DNA of 64,000 nt from Polaromonas sp. (GCA_021737975.1 JAIPCZ010000001.1:1-64000), one strand, 5' to 3'. Shown: positions 50,245 through 60,181, counted from the first letter of the stretch. The notes: a model not told the origin generated them from the letters alone. Made by a program: numbers and translations.

Positions 50245-50285
50245 AAATTGTGATCACCCCAAACCATTGAGTCAAGCGTTTTTAT

Positions 50286-51032
50286 ATGGAATCATGGAAA
50301 ACCCCTAGTCCCCAGCCGGTCCGGCCACGCCGCCCCCGCGGTCTGGTCCAGGTCATCGTCGATGATCTCGCGGGCAACATCCGGGACGGCTTGATCAAGC
50401 CCGGCGACAAGTTGCCCACCGAGTCTGAAATCATGGCGCGCTTCGAGGTCAGCCGCACCGTGGTGCGCGAAGCCTTGTCGCGATTACAAGCCTCCCGGCT
50501 GGTGGAAACGCGCCACGGCATCGGCACCTTCGCGCTCAGTGCGCCAGACACCAGCAACTTCCGGATCGCCGAGGAGGACTTTTCGACCGTCGCCGATGTG
50601 ATCTCCCTGCTCGAGTTGCGCATCAGCCTCGAATGCGAGGCGGCCGGCCTGGCGGCACAGCGCCGAACGGCGGCTCATCTGGCCACGATGGAAACCGCCC
50701 TGGCGGCATTTTCAGACGCCATTGCGCATGAATCTGACGCGCTGCCCTCGGATTTCGAGTTCCACATGGAGATTGCACAGGCCACCGGAAACCGGCATTT
50801 CGCCGACCTGATGACCTACCTGGGCACCCGGATCATCCCCCGCGCCCGGGTCAACACGCCGCGCAGCGCGCCGGAAGGGCGCCTGATTTACCTGAAAAGG
50901 GTGCACGGCGAGCACGAGAGCATTTTCAACGCCATCCGCAACCAGGACGCCGAAACCGCGCGCGCGGCCATGCGCACCCACCTGAGCAACAGCCTGGAGC
51001 GGCTGCGCAAGGCCCAACTCGCACCGGCCTGA
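50286..51032 (+). CDS. FadR/GntR-family regulator (FCD domain)
   Basis: LIKPGDKLPTESEIMARFEVSRTVVREALSRLQASRLVETRHGIGTF plus FCD-like C-terminus. Confidence 0.92.
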   Translation: MESWKTPSPQPVRPRRPRGLVQVIVDDLAGNIRDGLIKPGDKLPTESEIMARFEVSRTVVREALSRLQASRLVETRHGIGTFALSAPDTSNFRIAEEDFSTVADVISLLELRISLECEAAGLAAQRRTAAHLATMETALAAFSDAIAHESDALPSDFEFHMEIAQATGNRHFADLMTYLGTRIIPRARVNTPRSAPEGRLIYLKRVHGEHESIFNAIRNQDAETARAAMRTHLSNSLERLRKAQLAPA

Positions 51033-51094
51033 CACGCCCGGCGGGTCGCCGCCAGCGCCGCTGGGGTTAACCCTATTGGCACGGCGATCACTTT

Positions 51095-51118
51095 AGTTGT
51101 ACGATGACTGCTAACTAG
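51095..51118. promoter_or_regulatory. Putative FadR/GntR operator upstream of gudD
   Basis: AGTTGTACGATGACTGCTAACTAG, 18 of 24 positions identical to 50221..50244. Confidence 0.6.
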
Positions 51119-51148
51119 AACCCGACTCTCATTGCAAAGTGTGCATCC

Positions 51149-52486
51149 ATGCCTGATACCACCCAAACCCCCAGCATCGTCCGCATGCAGGTCATCCCGG
51201 TCGCCGGGCATGACGGCATGCTGCTCAACCTGAGCGGCGCCCACGGCCCGTTTTTCACCCGCAACCTGGTCATTCTGACCGACAGCGCGGGCAACACCGG
51301 GGTTGGTGAGGTGCCCGGCGGTGAAAAAATCCGGCAGACGCTGGAAAGTGCGCAAGCCCTGATCGTCGGGCAATCCCTGGGCCGCTACAACCAGGTATTA
51401 AACAGCCTGCGTGTGGCCTTTGCCGACCGTGACAGCGGCGGCCGCGGGCTGCAGACCTTCGACTTGCGCGTCGCGATCCATGCCGTGACGGCGGTGGAAA
51501 GTGCCCTTCTCGATCTGCTGGGCCAGCACTTGGGCGTGCCGGTGGCGGCCCTGCTGGGCGAGGGCCAGCAGCGCACCAGCGTGGCGGTGCTGGGCTACCT
51601 GTTTTATGTGGCGGATCGCAGCCGGACCGACCTGCCCTACGTGAGCGAGCCCGGTCAGGCCGACGACTGGCTGCGGCTGCGCCATGAAAAGGCCATGGAT
51701 GCACAAGCCATCGTGCGCCTGGCCGAGGCCGCCTATGCGCGCTACGGCTTCAAGGACTTCAAGCTCAAGGGCGGCGTGCTGCGCGGCGAGGAAGAAATGG
51801 AGGCCGTGGATGCCCTGCACGCGCGCTTCCCGGACGCCCGCATCACGCTCGACCCCAATGGCGGCTGGTTGCTCAAAGACGCCATCCGCCTGTGCCGCGA
51901 CCACCGCAGCACCTTAGCCTATGCCGAAGACCCTTGCGGCGCAGAAGGCGTGTTCTCGGGCCGCGAGGTGATGGCCGAGTTCCGCCGCGAGACCGGCCTG
52001 CTGACCGCCACCAACATGATCGCCACCGACTGGCGCGAAATGGCGCATTCGATTGCGCTGCATTCGGTCGACATCCCGCTGGCCGACCCGCACTTCTGGA
52101 CCCTGCAAGGGTCGGTGCGCGTGGCCCAGTTGTGCGAAATGAACGGGCTGACCTGGGGCTCGCATTCCAACAACCACTTCGATATCTCGCTGGCCATGTT
52201 CACCCATGTGGCCGCGGCCGCGCCGGGCAAGGTCACCGCCATCGACACCCACTGGATCTGGCAGGACGGCCAGCGCCTGACCCAGGCGCCACTGCAGATT
52301 GTGGACGGCAGCATCACGGTGCCCGCCAAACCCGGCCTGGGCATCGCGCTCGACATGGCAGAAGTCGAAAAAGCACACCTGCTCTACCTCCGGCACGGCC
52401 TGGGCGCCAGAGACGACGCCATCGCCATGCAGTACCTGATGCCTGGCTGGAAGTTCAACCCCAAGAGCCCGAGCCTGGTGCGCTGA
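51149..52486 (+). CDS. gudD: Glucarate dehydratase (enolase superfamily)
   Basis: [88 protein letters not shown]. Confidence 0.93.
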   Translation: MPDTTQTPSIVRMQVIPVAGHDGMLLNLSGAHGPFFTRNLVILTDSAGNTGVGEVPGGEKIRQTLESAQALIVGQSLGRYNQVLNSLRVAFADRDSGGRGLQTFDLRVAIHAVTAVESALLDLLGQHLGVPVAALLGEGQQRTSVAVLGYLFYVADRSRTDLPYVSEPGQADDWLRLRHEKAMDAQAIVRLAEAAYARYGFKDFKLKGGVLRGEEEMEAVDALHARFPDARITLDPNGGWLLKDAIRLCRDHRSTLAYAEDPCGAEGVFSGREVMAEFRRETGLLTATNMIATDWREMAHSIALHSVDIPLADPHFWTLQGSVRVAQLCEMNGLTWGSHSNNHFDISLAMFTHVAAAAPGKVTAIDTHWIWQDGQRLTQAPLQIVDGSITVPAKPGLGIALDMAEVEKAHLLYLRHGLGARDDAIAMQYLMPGWKFNPKSPSLVR

Positions 52487-53545
52487 ATGGGCTCCTCAGC
52501 TGACGCTTCATCGGGCCGTTTGCGGCTGGCCGTGATTGGGGCCGGAATGGGCTCTGGCCCGCACTTCAAAAGCCTGCACGACCTGGCCGCTGAGGCAGAA
52601 GTCGTGTGGGTCCATGCGCGCGATGCCGCGCGGCTGGCTGCTGCGCAGCTTTCGCACGGCGCCACCCAGACCACCCGGCTGGAGGACATCCTCGAAGACG
52701 CCAGCGTGCGGGCCGTGCTGGTGCTGACGCCGCCGAACACCCACCTCGCGCTCGTGCAGCAACTGGCGCGCGCGGGCAAACATGTGCTGGTGGAAAAACC
52801 CCTGGAGATCGATCTGGCACGTGCCCAGAGCCTGGTTCAGGTGTGTGAAAGCCAGGGGGTCATGCTGGCCGTGATGCTGCAGCACCGCCTGCGCCAGGCT
52901 GCCACCAGCTTGCGCGCCTTGCTCAATGCGGGTGAACTGGGGCAGCTGGTCAGCGCCTCGGCCAGCGTGCGCTGGTGGCGGCCACAAAGTTATTACGACG
53001 CGCCCGGGCGCGGCACCCTGGCCCGCGACGGCGGCGGTGTGCTGATGACGCAGGCCATCCACACCCTGGACCTGCTGCTCAGTTACACCGGCCTGCCCGC
53101 GCGGGTGATGGGCCTGGCCAGCACCAGCCCGGTGCACACCCTGGAGGGCGAGGACTGCGCCTGCGCCCTGTTGCACTACGCCGATGGCGCCATGGCCACC
53201 GTGCAGGCCACCACGGCGGCCTACCCCGGTTTTCCCGAGCGCCTTGAACTCAACGGCACGCTGGGCAGCGCCAGCCTCGAAGCAGGGGTGCTGCAAGTGG
53301 CGTTCATGAACGGCCAGACCCTGTCGGTCGGGGGCCTGCAAGACAGCGGTGGCGGCGCCGACCCGATGGCCTTCGACCATGCCGCACATCGCGCCGTGTT
53401 GAAAGATTTCATTGATGCCATTCGCCAGGGGCGCGAGCCGGCGGTGACCGGGCGCTCCGCGCTGGCGGCGCAGCAGGTCATCGAGGCCATCATCGCCTCG
53501 TCCCGCGCAGGCACGCCGGTTGGCTTGCCTGCGCTGAGTTCATGA
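52487..53545 (+). CDS. Gfo/Idh/MocA-family oxidoreductase
   Basis: LAVIGAGMGSGPHFKSLHDL, LTPPNTHLALVQQLARAGKHVLVEKPLEIDL; start abuts the gudD stop. Confidence 0.9.
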   Translation: MGSSADASSGRLRLAVIGAGMGSGPHFKSLHDLAAEAEVVWVHARDAARLAAAQLSHGATQTTRLEDILEDASVRAVLVLTPPNTHLALVQQLARAGKHVLVEKPLEIDLARAQSLVQVCESQGVMLAVMLQHRLRQAATSLRALLNAGELGQLVSASASVRWWRPQSYYDAPGRGTLARDGGGVLMTQAIHTLDLLLSYTGLPARVMGLASTSPVHTLEGEDCACALLHYADGAMATVQATTAAYPGFPERLELNGTLGSASLEAGVLQVAFMNGQTLSVGGLQDSGGGADPMAFDHAAHRAVLKDFIDAIRQGREPAVTGRSALAAQQVIEAIIASSRAGTPVGLPALSS

Positions 53546-53554
53546 ACCCACGGC

Positions 53555-54562
53555 TCAGGCTTGCGCCGCCCGCCACGCGGCCACCAGCGCGTCGGGCACC
53601 TCAACACCCTGGGCCTGCGCCTGACGTCGCAAAGCCTCGCGCCGCGCACCGGGCAGGCGAACGCCCTCGTCCTTCAGCATCTCACTGACCAGCACCTCGA
53701 TGCGGTCCATGTAGTGGTCACTGCCCGCCAGCGCACCGGGGTCGATCACGATGAAGGCCTGCCCGATGTTGGGGCGGTTGCCCTCGTCGACAAAGAAGCT
53801 CGACGCCTCGAAACCGAAATTGGCTCCGACGAGGGCCGTCACCAGCAGCTCGACCACCAGCGCCAGCATCGCCCCTTTTGGTGAGGACGCGGCGCCCAGC
53901 GGCAGCATCGAGCCGGCGAGACCCGCCTTGGCATCGGTCGTGGGCTGACCGTCCGCATCGAGCGCCCAGCCCAAGGGAATGGGCCGGCCTTCCTTGGCAG
54001 CCACCATCAGCTTGCCGCGGGCGACCTCGCTGAGACTCAGGTCGATCATGAGCGGATCACTGCCCCTGCGCGGGAACACCGCCGCGACCGGGTTGGTGCC
54101 GAAGATGGCATGCCGCCCGCCAGCCGCCGGCATGGCGGCCGGCGAATTGGCAAAACCAAGCCCGACCATGCCGGCCTCGGCCACGGCGCGCAGGTGGTCC
54201 ACCACCACACCGCAATGGTGACTGCGCGCCACACCCGCAAAGGCCACACCATTTTCGCGCGCGGCCCCGATGGCCTCGCGCACAGCCAGCTCACACGCGG
54301 CGAAGGCCAGGCCTTCCTGCGCGTCGACCAGAAGCGCACCCCCTTTGCGCCGCAGCACCTGGGGCGTCGCCGCGCCATTGACACGTCCGTTGCGCAGATG
54401 TGTGCTGTACTGCGCCACGCGCGACAGGCCGTGTGAAACCAGCCCCTGCGATTCGGCCAGCACCAGCGCGCGCGCAGTGGCTACGGTCATGGCTTCAGAA
54501 GCCCCGGCACGGCGCAGCTCGCCGGCCACCAGCGCCTGTAATTCGTCCAGTGTGAGCTTCAT
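53555..54562 (-). CDS. comC: Malate/L-lactate (Ldh_2) family dehydrogenase; candidate (R)-sulfolactate dehydrogenase
   Basis: VSHGLSRVAQYSTHLRNGRVNG, SHHCGVVV, GGRHAIFGTNPVA, DLSLSEVARGKLMVAAKEGRPIP; family certain, substrate inferred from neighbours and recalled ComC similarity. Confidence 0.7.
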   Translation of the reverse strand: MKLTLDELQALVAGELRRAGASEAMTVATARALVLAESQGLVSHGLSRVAQYSTHLRNGRVNGAATPQVLRRKGGALLVDAQEGLAFAACELAVREAIGAARENGVAFAGVARSHHCGVVVDHLRAVAEAGMVGLGFANSPAAMPAAGGRHAIFGTNPVAAVFPRRGSDPLMIDLSLSEVARGKLMVAAKEGRPIPLGWALDADGQPTTDAKAGLAGSMLPLGAASSPKGAMLALVVELLVTALVGANFGFEASSFFVDEGNRPNIGQAFIVIDPGALAGSDHYMDRIEVLVSEMLKDEGVRLPGARREALRRQAQAQGVEVPDALVAAWRAAQA

Positions 54563-55482
54563 GCCAAAGCCTCCAGCACCTTTTCGGCGATCAGGAAACT
54601 GACCCGCTCGTTCGACTCGGCCGTGACCCCCGCCACATGCGGCGTCAACACCAGGTTCGGGCAGCCCTCGAAGTGCGGCGCGGCTGCCAGCGGCTCGGCG
54701 GCGAACACATCGATGGCCGCGCCGCCCAAGCGCCCGGCCTTGAGTGCCTGGCCCAGCGCGACCTCATCCACAATGCCGCCGCGCGCCGTGTTGATCAGCA
54801 CCGCGCCGGTTTTCATGGCCGCAATACGTTCGGCATTAAAAAGCCCGCGCGTCGAGTCGACCAGCGGCACGTGCAGGCTCACAACGTCGGCCGTCTCGAT
54901 CAGTTCGTCCAGGCCAACACAGGCCACACCCTGCGCCCCATAGGCCGGGTGGTCGGGGCCCATCATCGCGTCGAAAGCCATCACACGCATGCCCAGGCCC
55001 TGCGCCAGGCGCGCCGTGAGCTGGCCAATCGAGCCAAAGCCGATCAGCCCAAGTGTCTTGCCGCCGATCTCGCGCCCGTTGGACAGGGTGTTGCGCGGCC
55101 ACTTGCCCGCGGCCACGGCCGGTGTCGACTGATAGACCCCGCGCAACAGCAACATCGCCGTGCCGAGCACATACTCGGCCACGCTCAGCGCGTTGGCGCC
55201 GGTGGCCGGGATCACACGCATGCCGCGCGCCTCACAGCCGGTCACGTCGATGTTGTCAAGACCAACACCGAGGCGACCAATCACCTTGCAACGGGTCAAG
55301 GCCGCCAGCAGCTCGCCGCGCACCTGGGTGCGGTTGCGCACGATCAGCACGTCGGCTTGCGCCGCTTGAGCCAGGAGCGCCGGCAGGTCGTCGACAAGGG
55401 TCGGCAGGTAGGCCACCTCGTGGCGTGCGGCCAGTTGCGCAACGGCACGTTCGTCCATGAACTCGGAAATCAGAATCTTCAT
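54559..55482 (-). CDS. slcC: D-isomer-specific hydroxyacid dehydrogenase; candidate (S)-sulfolactate dehydrogenase
   Basis: LISEFMDERAVAQLA, IVRNRTQV, VIGRLGVGLDNIDVTGCEARGMRVIPATGAN, INTARGGIVDEVAL, LTPHVAGVTAESNERVS; overlaps the comC-like gene by 4 nt. Confidence 0.72.
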   Translation of the reverse strand: MKILISEFMDERAVAQLAARHEVAYLPTLVDDLPALLAQAAQADVLIVRNRTQVRGELLAALTRCKVIGRLGVGLDNIDVTGCEARGMRVIPATGANALSVAEYVLGTAMLLLRGVYQSTPAVAAGKWPRNTLSNGREIGGKTLGLIGFGSIGQLTARLAQGLGMRVMAFDAMMGPDHPAYGAQGVACVGLDELIETADVVSLHVPLVDSTRGLFNAERIAAMKTGAVLINTARGGIVDEVALGQALKAGRLGGAAIDVFAAEPLAAAPHFEGCPNLVLTPHVAGVTAESNERVSFLIAEKVLEALA

Positions 55483-55539
55483 AAGCTGTAGTGGGTGGGT
55501 TGCAAAGGATCGGGGTGGGGCGATGCCGGCAAACTTCGT

Positions 55540-55980
55540 TCAGGGCAGCGGCACCTGCAGCGCATGTTTGAAAAGGACGTACATGCCGACCAGGATCAGG
55601 CTGGTCGACAGGCCGTACAAAAGCGCGGTGCGCAGCGTCCAGCGCTCATGCTGGGCGACCAGCAGCAGCGCCGCCATGGCTGCAGCGCCACTTGGCAGAA
55701 AGCCGAGCGGGCCCAGAGTGAAGCCCCAGCCCAGCATGATCAAGGCCACCAGCGCTCGGCGCAGCGTCGACCCGTCAGCGCCGGCAACACGCCGGGTCCG
55801 TCCCAGGATCACCAGCAAAATATAGACGATGCCCAGCGCCACCAGCAGCGCGCCCACGGTGCGCGGGAACACGGCCCCCAAGTCCGAGTAATCGCGCGCC
55901 GCATAGATCGCGCCGGCGCCCACCAGCACCATCAGGCCGCTGCCGATGGCGCCGGGAATGTCAGGTCGTGACTCAGCCAT
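55540..55980 (-). CDS. Tripartite tricarboxylate transporter small subunit (TctB family)
   Basis: Four-TM-like protein between tctA and slcC; YSDLGAVFPRTVGALLVALGIVYI. Confidence 0.82.
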   Translation of the reverse strand: MAESRPDIPGAIGSGLMVLVGAGAIYAARDYSDLGAVFPRTVGALLVALGIVYILLVILGRTRRVAGADGSTLRRALVALIMLGWGFTLGPLGFLPSGAAAMAALLLVAQHERWTLRTALLYGLSTSLILVGMYVLFKHALQVPLP

Positions 55981-57478
55981 TACGTGCCTCCGTGATGCGT
56001 GCCCGGCGCGCCGCCCACCAGGGCCAGAGCAGCCCGAGCACAATGAAGAAGATGATGGCCATCGAAATCGGCCGGGCGAAAAATTCGGCCAGGATGCTGC
56101 CGCGCGCGTTGCCGATCAAATGGCCCTGCACAAAACCACGTTCGGCAATCGAACCCAAAATCAGCCCCAGCACAATCGGCGAGGCGCTGAAACCCATGCG
56201 CCCGACCCCCCAGGCAGCCACCCCCAGCACCACCATTTGCTGCACTTCATGCACATTGTTGTGCACGGCAAAGCTGCCCAGCACCGTGAGCAGGGCCACG
56301 CAGGGCACCAGCACCGCTTTCGGGATCGCAACAATCGAACGGAAGGCGAAGCGACCGATCAGCAAACCCACCGGCAACATGATCAGCGTGGCCAGGATCA
56401 GGCCCCAGATGAAGGTGTAGACGATGGGCGCCTGCTGGGTAAACAGCGTCGGCCCGGTGCGGATGCCCTGCACCAGCAGCGCGCCCAGAATGATCGCGTC
56501 GGGCGGCGTGCCGGGAATGCCGAGCACCAGGGTCGGAATGAAACCGCCGCCCACCGTGGCATTGTTCGACGATTCGGAGGCAATCACACCGTCAGGCTCG
56601 CCCTTGCCGAATTGCGCGCGCCGTGGCGAGGCACGCTTGGCCTCGGAGTACGCCACCAGCGAGGCGATCGAGCCACCCGCACCGGGCAAGATGCCGACGA
56701 TGGTGCCGATCACCGAGCTGCGCAACACATTGAGGCGCGAGCGCCGCAAAATGCCGAATGCTTCCACCAGCCGAAAACTCGCCACCTGTCGGCTGGCTTC
56801 GAGGTGCGCCACCGGTGTCGCGACCAGGTCGATCAGCACCGGAATGCAATAGAGGCCGATCAGGGCGGAGACCACGTCGACGCCGCCCAGCAAGGTCTTG
56901 AATTCACCGACGAAACGGATGTCGCCGCCGACCTCCGCCACGCCAACCATGGACAGCAGCAGGCCAAGGCCGCCTCCGATCAGGCCCTTGATGGTGCTGC
57001 CTTCACCCAGCGAGGCAATCAGCGTGAGGCCGAACAGGCCGAGCCAAAAATATTCGACCGGGCCAAACCTGAGGGCCACCGTGGCCATGGGCGGCGCGAG
57101 CAGCAGCAAAAAGCCGGCGCCGATCAGGCCGCCGATCACCGATGCCAGGCAGGCCACGGTCAGCGCCAGGTCGCCGTCACCCCGGCGCGCCATCGGGAAG
57201 CCGTCGAAGGTCGTGGCGATCGACGACGGTGTTCCCGGTGTGTTGAGCAGGATGGCGGCATAGGCGCCGCCATAGATCGCGCCGGTGTAAATCGCACCCA
57301 GCGCAATCAGTGCCGCAGCCGGCTCCATCGAGAACGTGAAGGGCACCAGCACCGCCACTGCCATCGTGGCGGTCAGCCCCGGCAAGGCCCCGATGACCGT
57401 GCCGGCGACAACACCGGCCAGGGCCAGCAGGAGATTGAGCGGCGATAACGCCGCCAACAGGTAGTCAAGGCTGCCCAT
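55973..57478 (-). CDS. Tripartite tricarboxylate transporter large permease (TctA family)
   Basis: GVVAGTVIGALPGLTATMAVAVLVPFTF, AIYGGAYAAILLNTPGTPSSIATTFDGFPMARRG, GIPGTPPDAIILGALL. Confidence 0.95.
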   Translation of the reverse strand: MGSLDYLLAALSPLNLLLALAGVVAGTVIGALPGLTATMAVAVLVPFTFSMEPAAALIALGAIYTGAIYGGAYAAILLNTPGTPSSIATTFDGFPMARRGDGDLALTVACLASVIGGLIGAGFLLLLAPPMATVALRFGPVEYFWLGLFGLTLIASLGEGSTIKGLIGGGLGLLLSMVGVAEVGGDIRFVGEFKTLLGGVDVVSALIGLYCIPVLIDLVATPVAHLEASRQVASFRLVEAFGILRRSRLNVLRSSVIGTIVGILPGAGGSIASLVAYSEAKRASPRRAQFGKGEPDGVIASESSNNATVGGGFIPTLVLGIPGTPPDAIILGALLVQGIRTGPTLFTQQAPIVYTFIWGLILATLIMLPVGLLIGRFAFRSIVAIPKAVLVPCVALLTVLGSFAVHNNVHEVQQMVVLGVAAWGVGRMGFSASPIVLGLILGSIAERGFVQGHLIGNARGSILAEFFARPISMAIIFFIVLGLLWPWWAARRARITEARNG

Positions 57479-57488
57479 GAAATGCGGC

Positions 57489-58445
57489 TTACTTCTTGAC
57501 GATGCCCATTTCCTTGGCCAGCGCCTCGTAGCGGCCTTTTATCTCCGCCGTGAAGGCGACCATTTGTGCCGGACCGACGTTGAGCATCGCAAAGCCGCCT
57601 TCTTCCATTTTGCGGATGAACTCCGGATCGGCGTTGACCTTGGCCAGAACGTCGGCCAGCTTGGCTTGGACATCGGCGGGTGTGGACTTGGGAACGGCGA
57701 CGCCGCGGTAGGCACCGCCGACCAGATTAAAGCCCTGCTCCTTGAAGGTCGGGCAATTGGGCAATTTGGGGTGGCGCTGATCCATCGACACTGCCAGGCA
57801 ACGGACCTGGGCGCCCAGCTGCATCTGCACCGAGGTGTAGCCCCAGCTGCCCGCAACCTGATTGCCCAGCAAGGCCGTGTTGGACGGCCCGGTGCCACCG
57901 AAGGGCACGTAGGTAGTTTTGATTCCGGCGAGCTTGTCGAACTGGCGCTGGGCCAGGTGGTTGGACGAGTTGGTGCCGGAGCCCGACAAGGTGATGGTTC
58001 CGGGCGCTTTTTTGGCGGCATCAATGAAATCCTTCAAGGACTTGATGGGGCTGTCAGCCGGCACCAGCAGCGCATCGGGCGTGTAGTGGAACCAGAACAC
58101 CGTCGTGATGTCCTCGGTCTTGTAGCCAACGTCCTTCTCCAGCGGCTGCAAAACGATATGCGGCAGGTTGGTACCCATGACCGTGTAGCCGTCGCCAGTC
58201 ATACTGTTCAGCTGAGACCAGCCGGCGGCACCGCCGGCGCCGGCCTTGTATTGGATCGCCAGTCCCTGGCCGGTCAGTTTCTTGTACACCGGCTCCTGCA
58301 GGCGCGCCGAAATGTCGGACTCGCCGCCGGGCCCGAACGGGATGATGTAGTTGACGGTCTTGTCAGGGTAGCCGGCGGAAAACGCGAGCGGAGCGGCCAA
58401 TGCGACAGCGGCTGCGATGAGGGTGGTACGGATACGGAAGGCCAT
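57489..58445 (-). CDS. Tripartite tricarboxylate transporter substrate-binding protein (TctC/Bug family)
   Basis: AGYPDKTVNYIIPFGPGGESDISARL, GAGGAAGWSQL, GTNSSNHLAQRQFDKLAGIK. Confidence 0.92.
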   Translation of the reverse strand: MAFRIRTTLIAAAVALAAPLAFSAGYPDKTVNYIIPFGPGGESDISARLQEPVYKKLTGQGLAIQYKAGAGGAAGWSQLNSMTGDGYTVMGTNLPHIVLQPLEKDVGYKTEDITTVFWFHYTPDALLVPADSPIKSLKDFIDAAKKAPGTITLSGSGTNSSNHLAQRQFDKLAGIKTTYVPFGGTGPSNTALLGNQVAGSWGYTSVQMQLGAQVRCLAVSMDQRHPKLPNCPTFKEQGFNLVGGAYRGVAVPKSTPADVQAKLADVLAKVNADPEFIRKMEEGGFAMLNVGPAQMVAFTAEIKGRYEALAKEMGIVKK

Positions 58446-58506
58446 GGTTTGTCTCCTGGTGGTTTTGATTGTCAGGCCGGCGATGCCGCCAACCTGGAGG
58501 GTGTTC

Positions 58507-58546
58507 CACCTGCGCAGCCGGATCAGCGTCCGTTTGCGCGCAGGTG
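58507..58546. repeat. 9 bp perfect inverted repeat in the tctC leader (suyB-tctC intergenic)
   Basis: CACCTGCGC - 22 nt - GCGCAGGTG. Confidence 0.7.
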
Positions 58547-58625
58547 TCCGCGGGCATAGTACCCTACCGGGCTTGAACTCGCGATTCGCTCTGCGAACCC
58601 ATATTTCCGGTGGGGGCGCAACGAC

Positions 58626-59801
58626 TCAAGCGCTCTCGAACAGGCGGGTCATCACGAATTCGCGATGCCCCAGCGCCTCAGCCGCCGTAAAGCGACCGTT
58701 GACGGTGGCCATCATCACTTCCAGCAATTGGTCGCCGGTCTCGTCCATGGTGCGCTCACGTTGCAGCAGGCCCGAGCAATCCACATCGATGTGCTCGCTC
58801 ATGGTGCGCACGGTGCGCGGGTTGGCACAGACCTTGATGACGGGAACAATGGCGTTGCCAATCACGTTGCCCTGCCCGGTGGGGAAGAAGTGCACCACAA
58901 AGCCAGCCGCAGCGCAAAGAGTCACCATTTCAGCCGCAGCAGAAGAGGAGTCCATGAACCACAACCCTGGGTGTGTCGGCATTTCTGCCTTGTCCAGCAC
59001 ACCATCCACCGTGCACTTCTTGCCAATTTTCTGGATGTTGCCCAAGGCCTTTTCTTCGATGGTGGTCAAGCCACCCGCAATATTGCCCTTGGTGGGCTGC
59101 GAGTCCGACAAATCTGTCGTCTTGTTGCGCTCAATCATGGCTTGGTAGCGGTTGAACATGGCCATGAACTCATCGCGAACCTTGTCAGTCGCACAACGGG
59201 CCGCCACAATTTTCTCGCCGCCCGTGATCTCTGAGGTCTCGCCAAACACCAGGGTGGTTCCCAGACCGTGCAAGGTGTCAAACGCATTGCCGCAGGTGGG
59301 GTTGGAGCCGCAACCCGACGTGGTGTCGGACTCGCCGCATTTGGTGGAAACCCACAGTTCAGAAATAGGGCACTCGACCCGGTGAAGCGCCGTCGCGTGC
59401 TGCACATACTTCTTGGCGACTTGGGATGCCTTCATGATGGTTTCATGGTCGCCATGGCCTTCAATGCCAAAACCAACCACAGGTTTTCCCGTCTTGGCGA
59501 TGCCCTCAACGACCTTTTGAGTCCAGGCGTCTTCAATGCCAATCACGATCACAGCGGCGACGTTGGGGTTGCTCCCCGCGCCGATCAAGGTTGCGAAGTG
59601 CAGATCCAGGTCAGCGCCAAACTGCAGGCGGCCATAAGGATGCGGAATCGCCATGGTGCCCTTGATCGCATGGGCCACGGCCTCGGCTGCGGCGTTGGAC
59701 AGATCGTCCAGCGGCAAAATCACAACATGGTTGCGCACGCCCACACGACCATTTTCACGACGATAGCCCCAGAAGGTGGAGTCTTTGTTCAGAAATGACA
59801 T
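58626..59801 (-). CDS. suyB: UxaA-family lyase large subunit; candidate (R)-sulfolactate sulfo-lyase beta subunit
   Basis: [103 protein letters not shown]; substrate inferred. Confidence 0.72.
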   Translation of the reverse strand: MSFLNKDSTFWGYRRENGRVGVRNHVVILPLDDLSNAAAEAVAHAIKGTMAIPHPYGRLQFGADLDLHFATLIGAGSNPNVAAVIVIGIEDAWTQKVVEGIAKTGKPVVGFGIEGHGDHETIMKASQVAKKYVQHATALHRVECPISELWVSTKCGESDTTSGCGSNPTCGNAFDTLHGLGTTLVFGETSEITGGEKIVAARCATDKVRDEFMAMFNRYQAMIERNKTTDLSDSQPTKGNIAGGLTTIEEKALGNIQKIGKKCTVDGVLDKAEMPTHPGLWFMDSSSAAAEMVTLCAAAGFVVHFFPTGQGNVIGNAIVPVIKVCANPRTVRTMSEHIDVDCSGLLQRERTMDETGDQLLEVMMATVNGRFTAAEALGHREFVMTRLFESA

Positions 59802-59834
59802 CTTTTTTCCTTGATGAATGAATGAGGCCTTGGA

Positions 59835-60116
59835 TTACCAACGCTTGGTCTTGATGTTGTGAACATGCGCGTGCTCGCCGGTTTTGATCGGCGCGACCAC
59901 CTTGCCAATGTCGACACCGTACTTGATGACGGTATCGCCCGTGGCCATGTCTTTCATGGCGACCTTGTGGCCCAGCGGAATGTCGGCCGCGCACGGAATT
60001 TGAATCGTGCGGTTTTCATCAAGAATGAGTGCGGTGAGCAGTTGGCCCGCCTTGACGTTTTCGGTGACGACGACAGCCACGCTGTCTTCGGGATCATGCA
60101 AAACACAATGAATCAT
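59835..60116 (-). CDS. suyA: SAF-domain UxaA-family small subunit; candidate sulfolactate sulfo-lyase alpha subunit
   Basis: MIHCVLHDPEDSVAVVVTENVKAGQ...IPLGHKVAMKDMATGDTVIKYGVDIG...AHVHNIKTKRW; stand-alone SAF domain next to the large subunit. Confidence 0.72.
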   Translation of the reverse strand: MIHCVLHDPEDSVAVVVTENVKAGQLLTALILDENRTIQIPCAADIPLGHKVAMKDMATGDTVIKYGVDIGKVVAPIKTGEHAHVHNIKTKRW

Positions 60117-60181
60117 GGAGGCTCCGTTAAAAAAATGAAAAGCGAGGGGCAGTCTAGTGGCTTGAAAACCTTTGTCAATCG

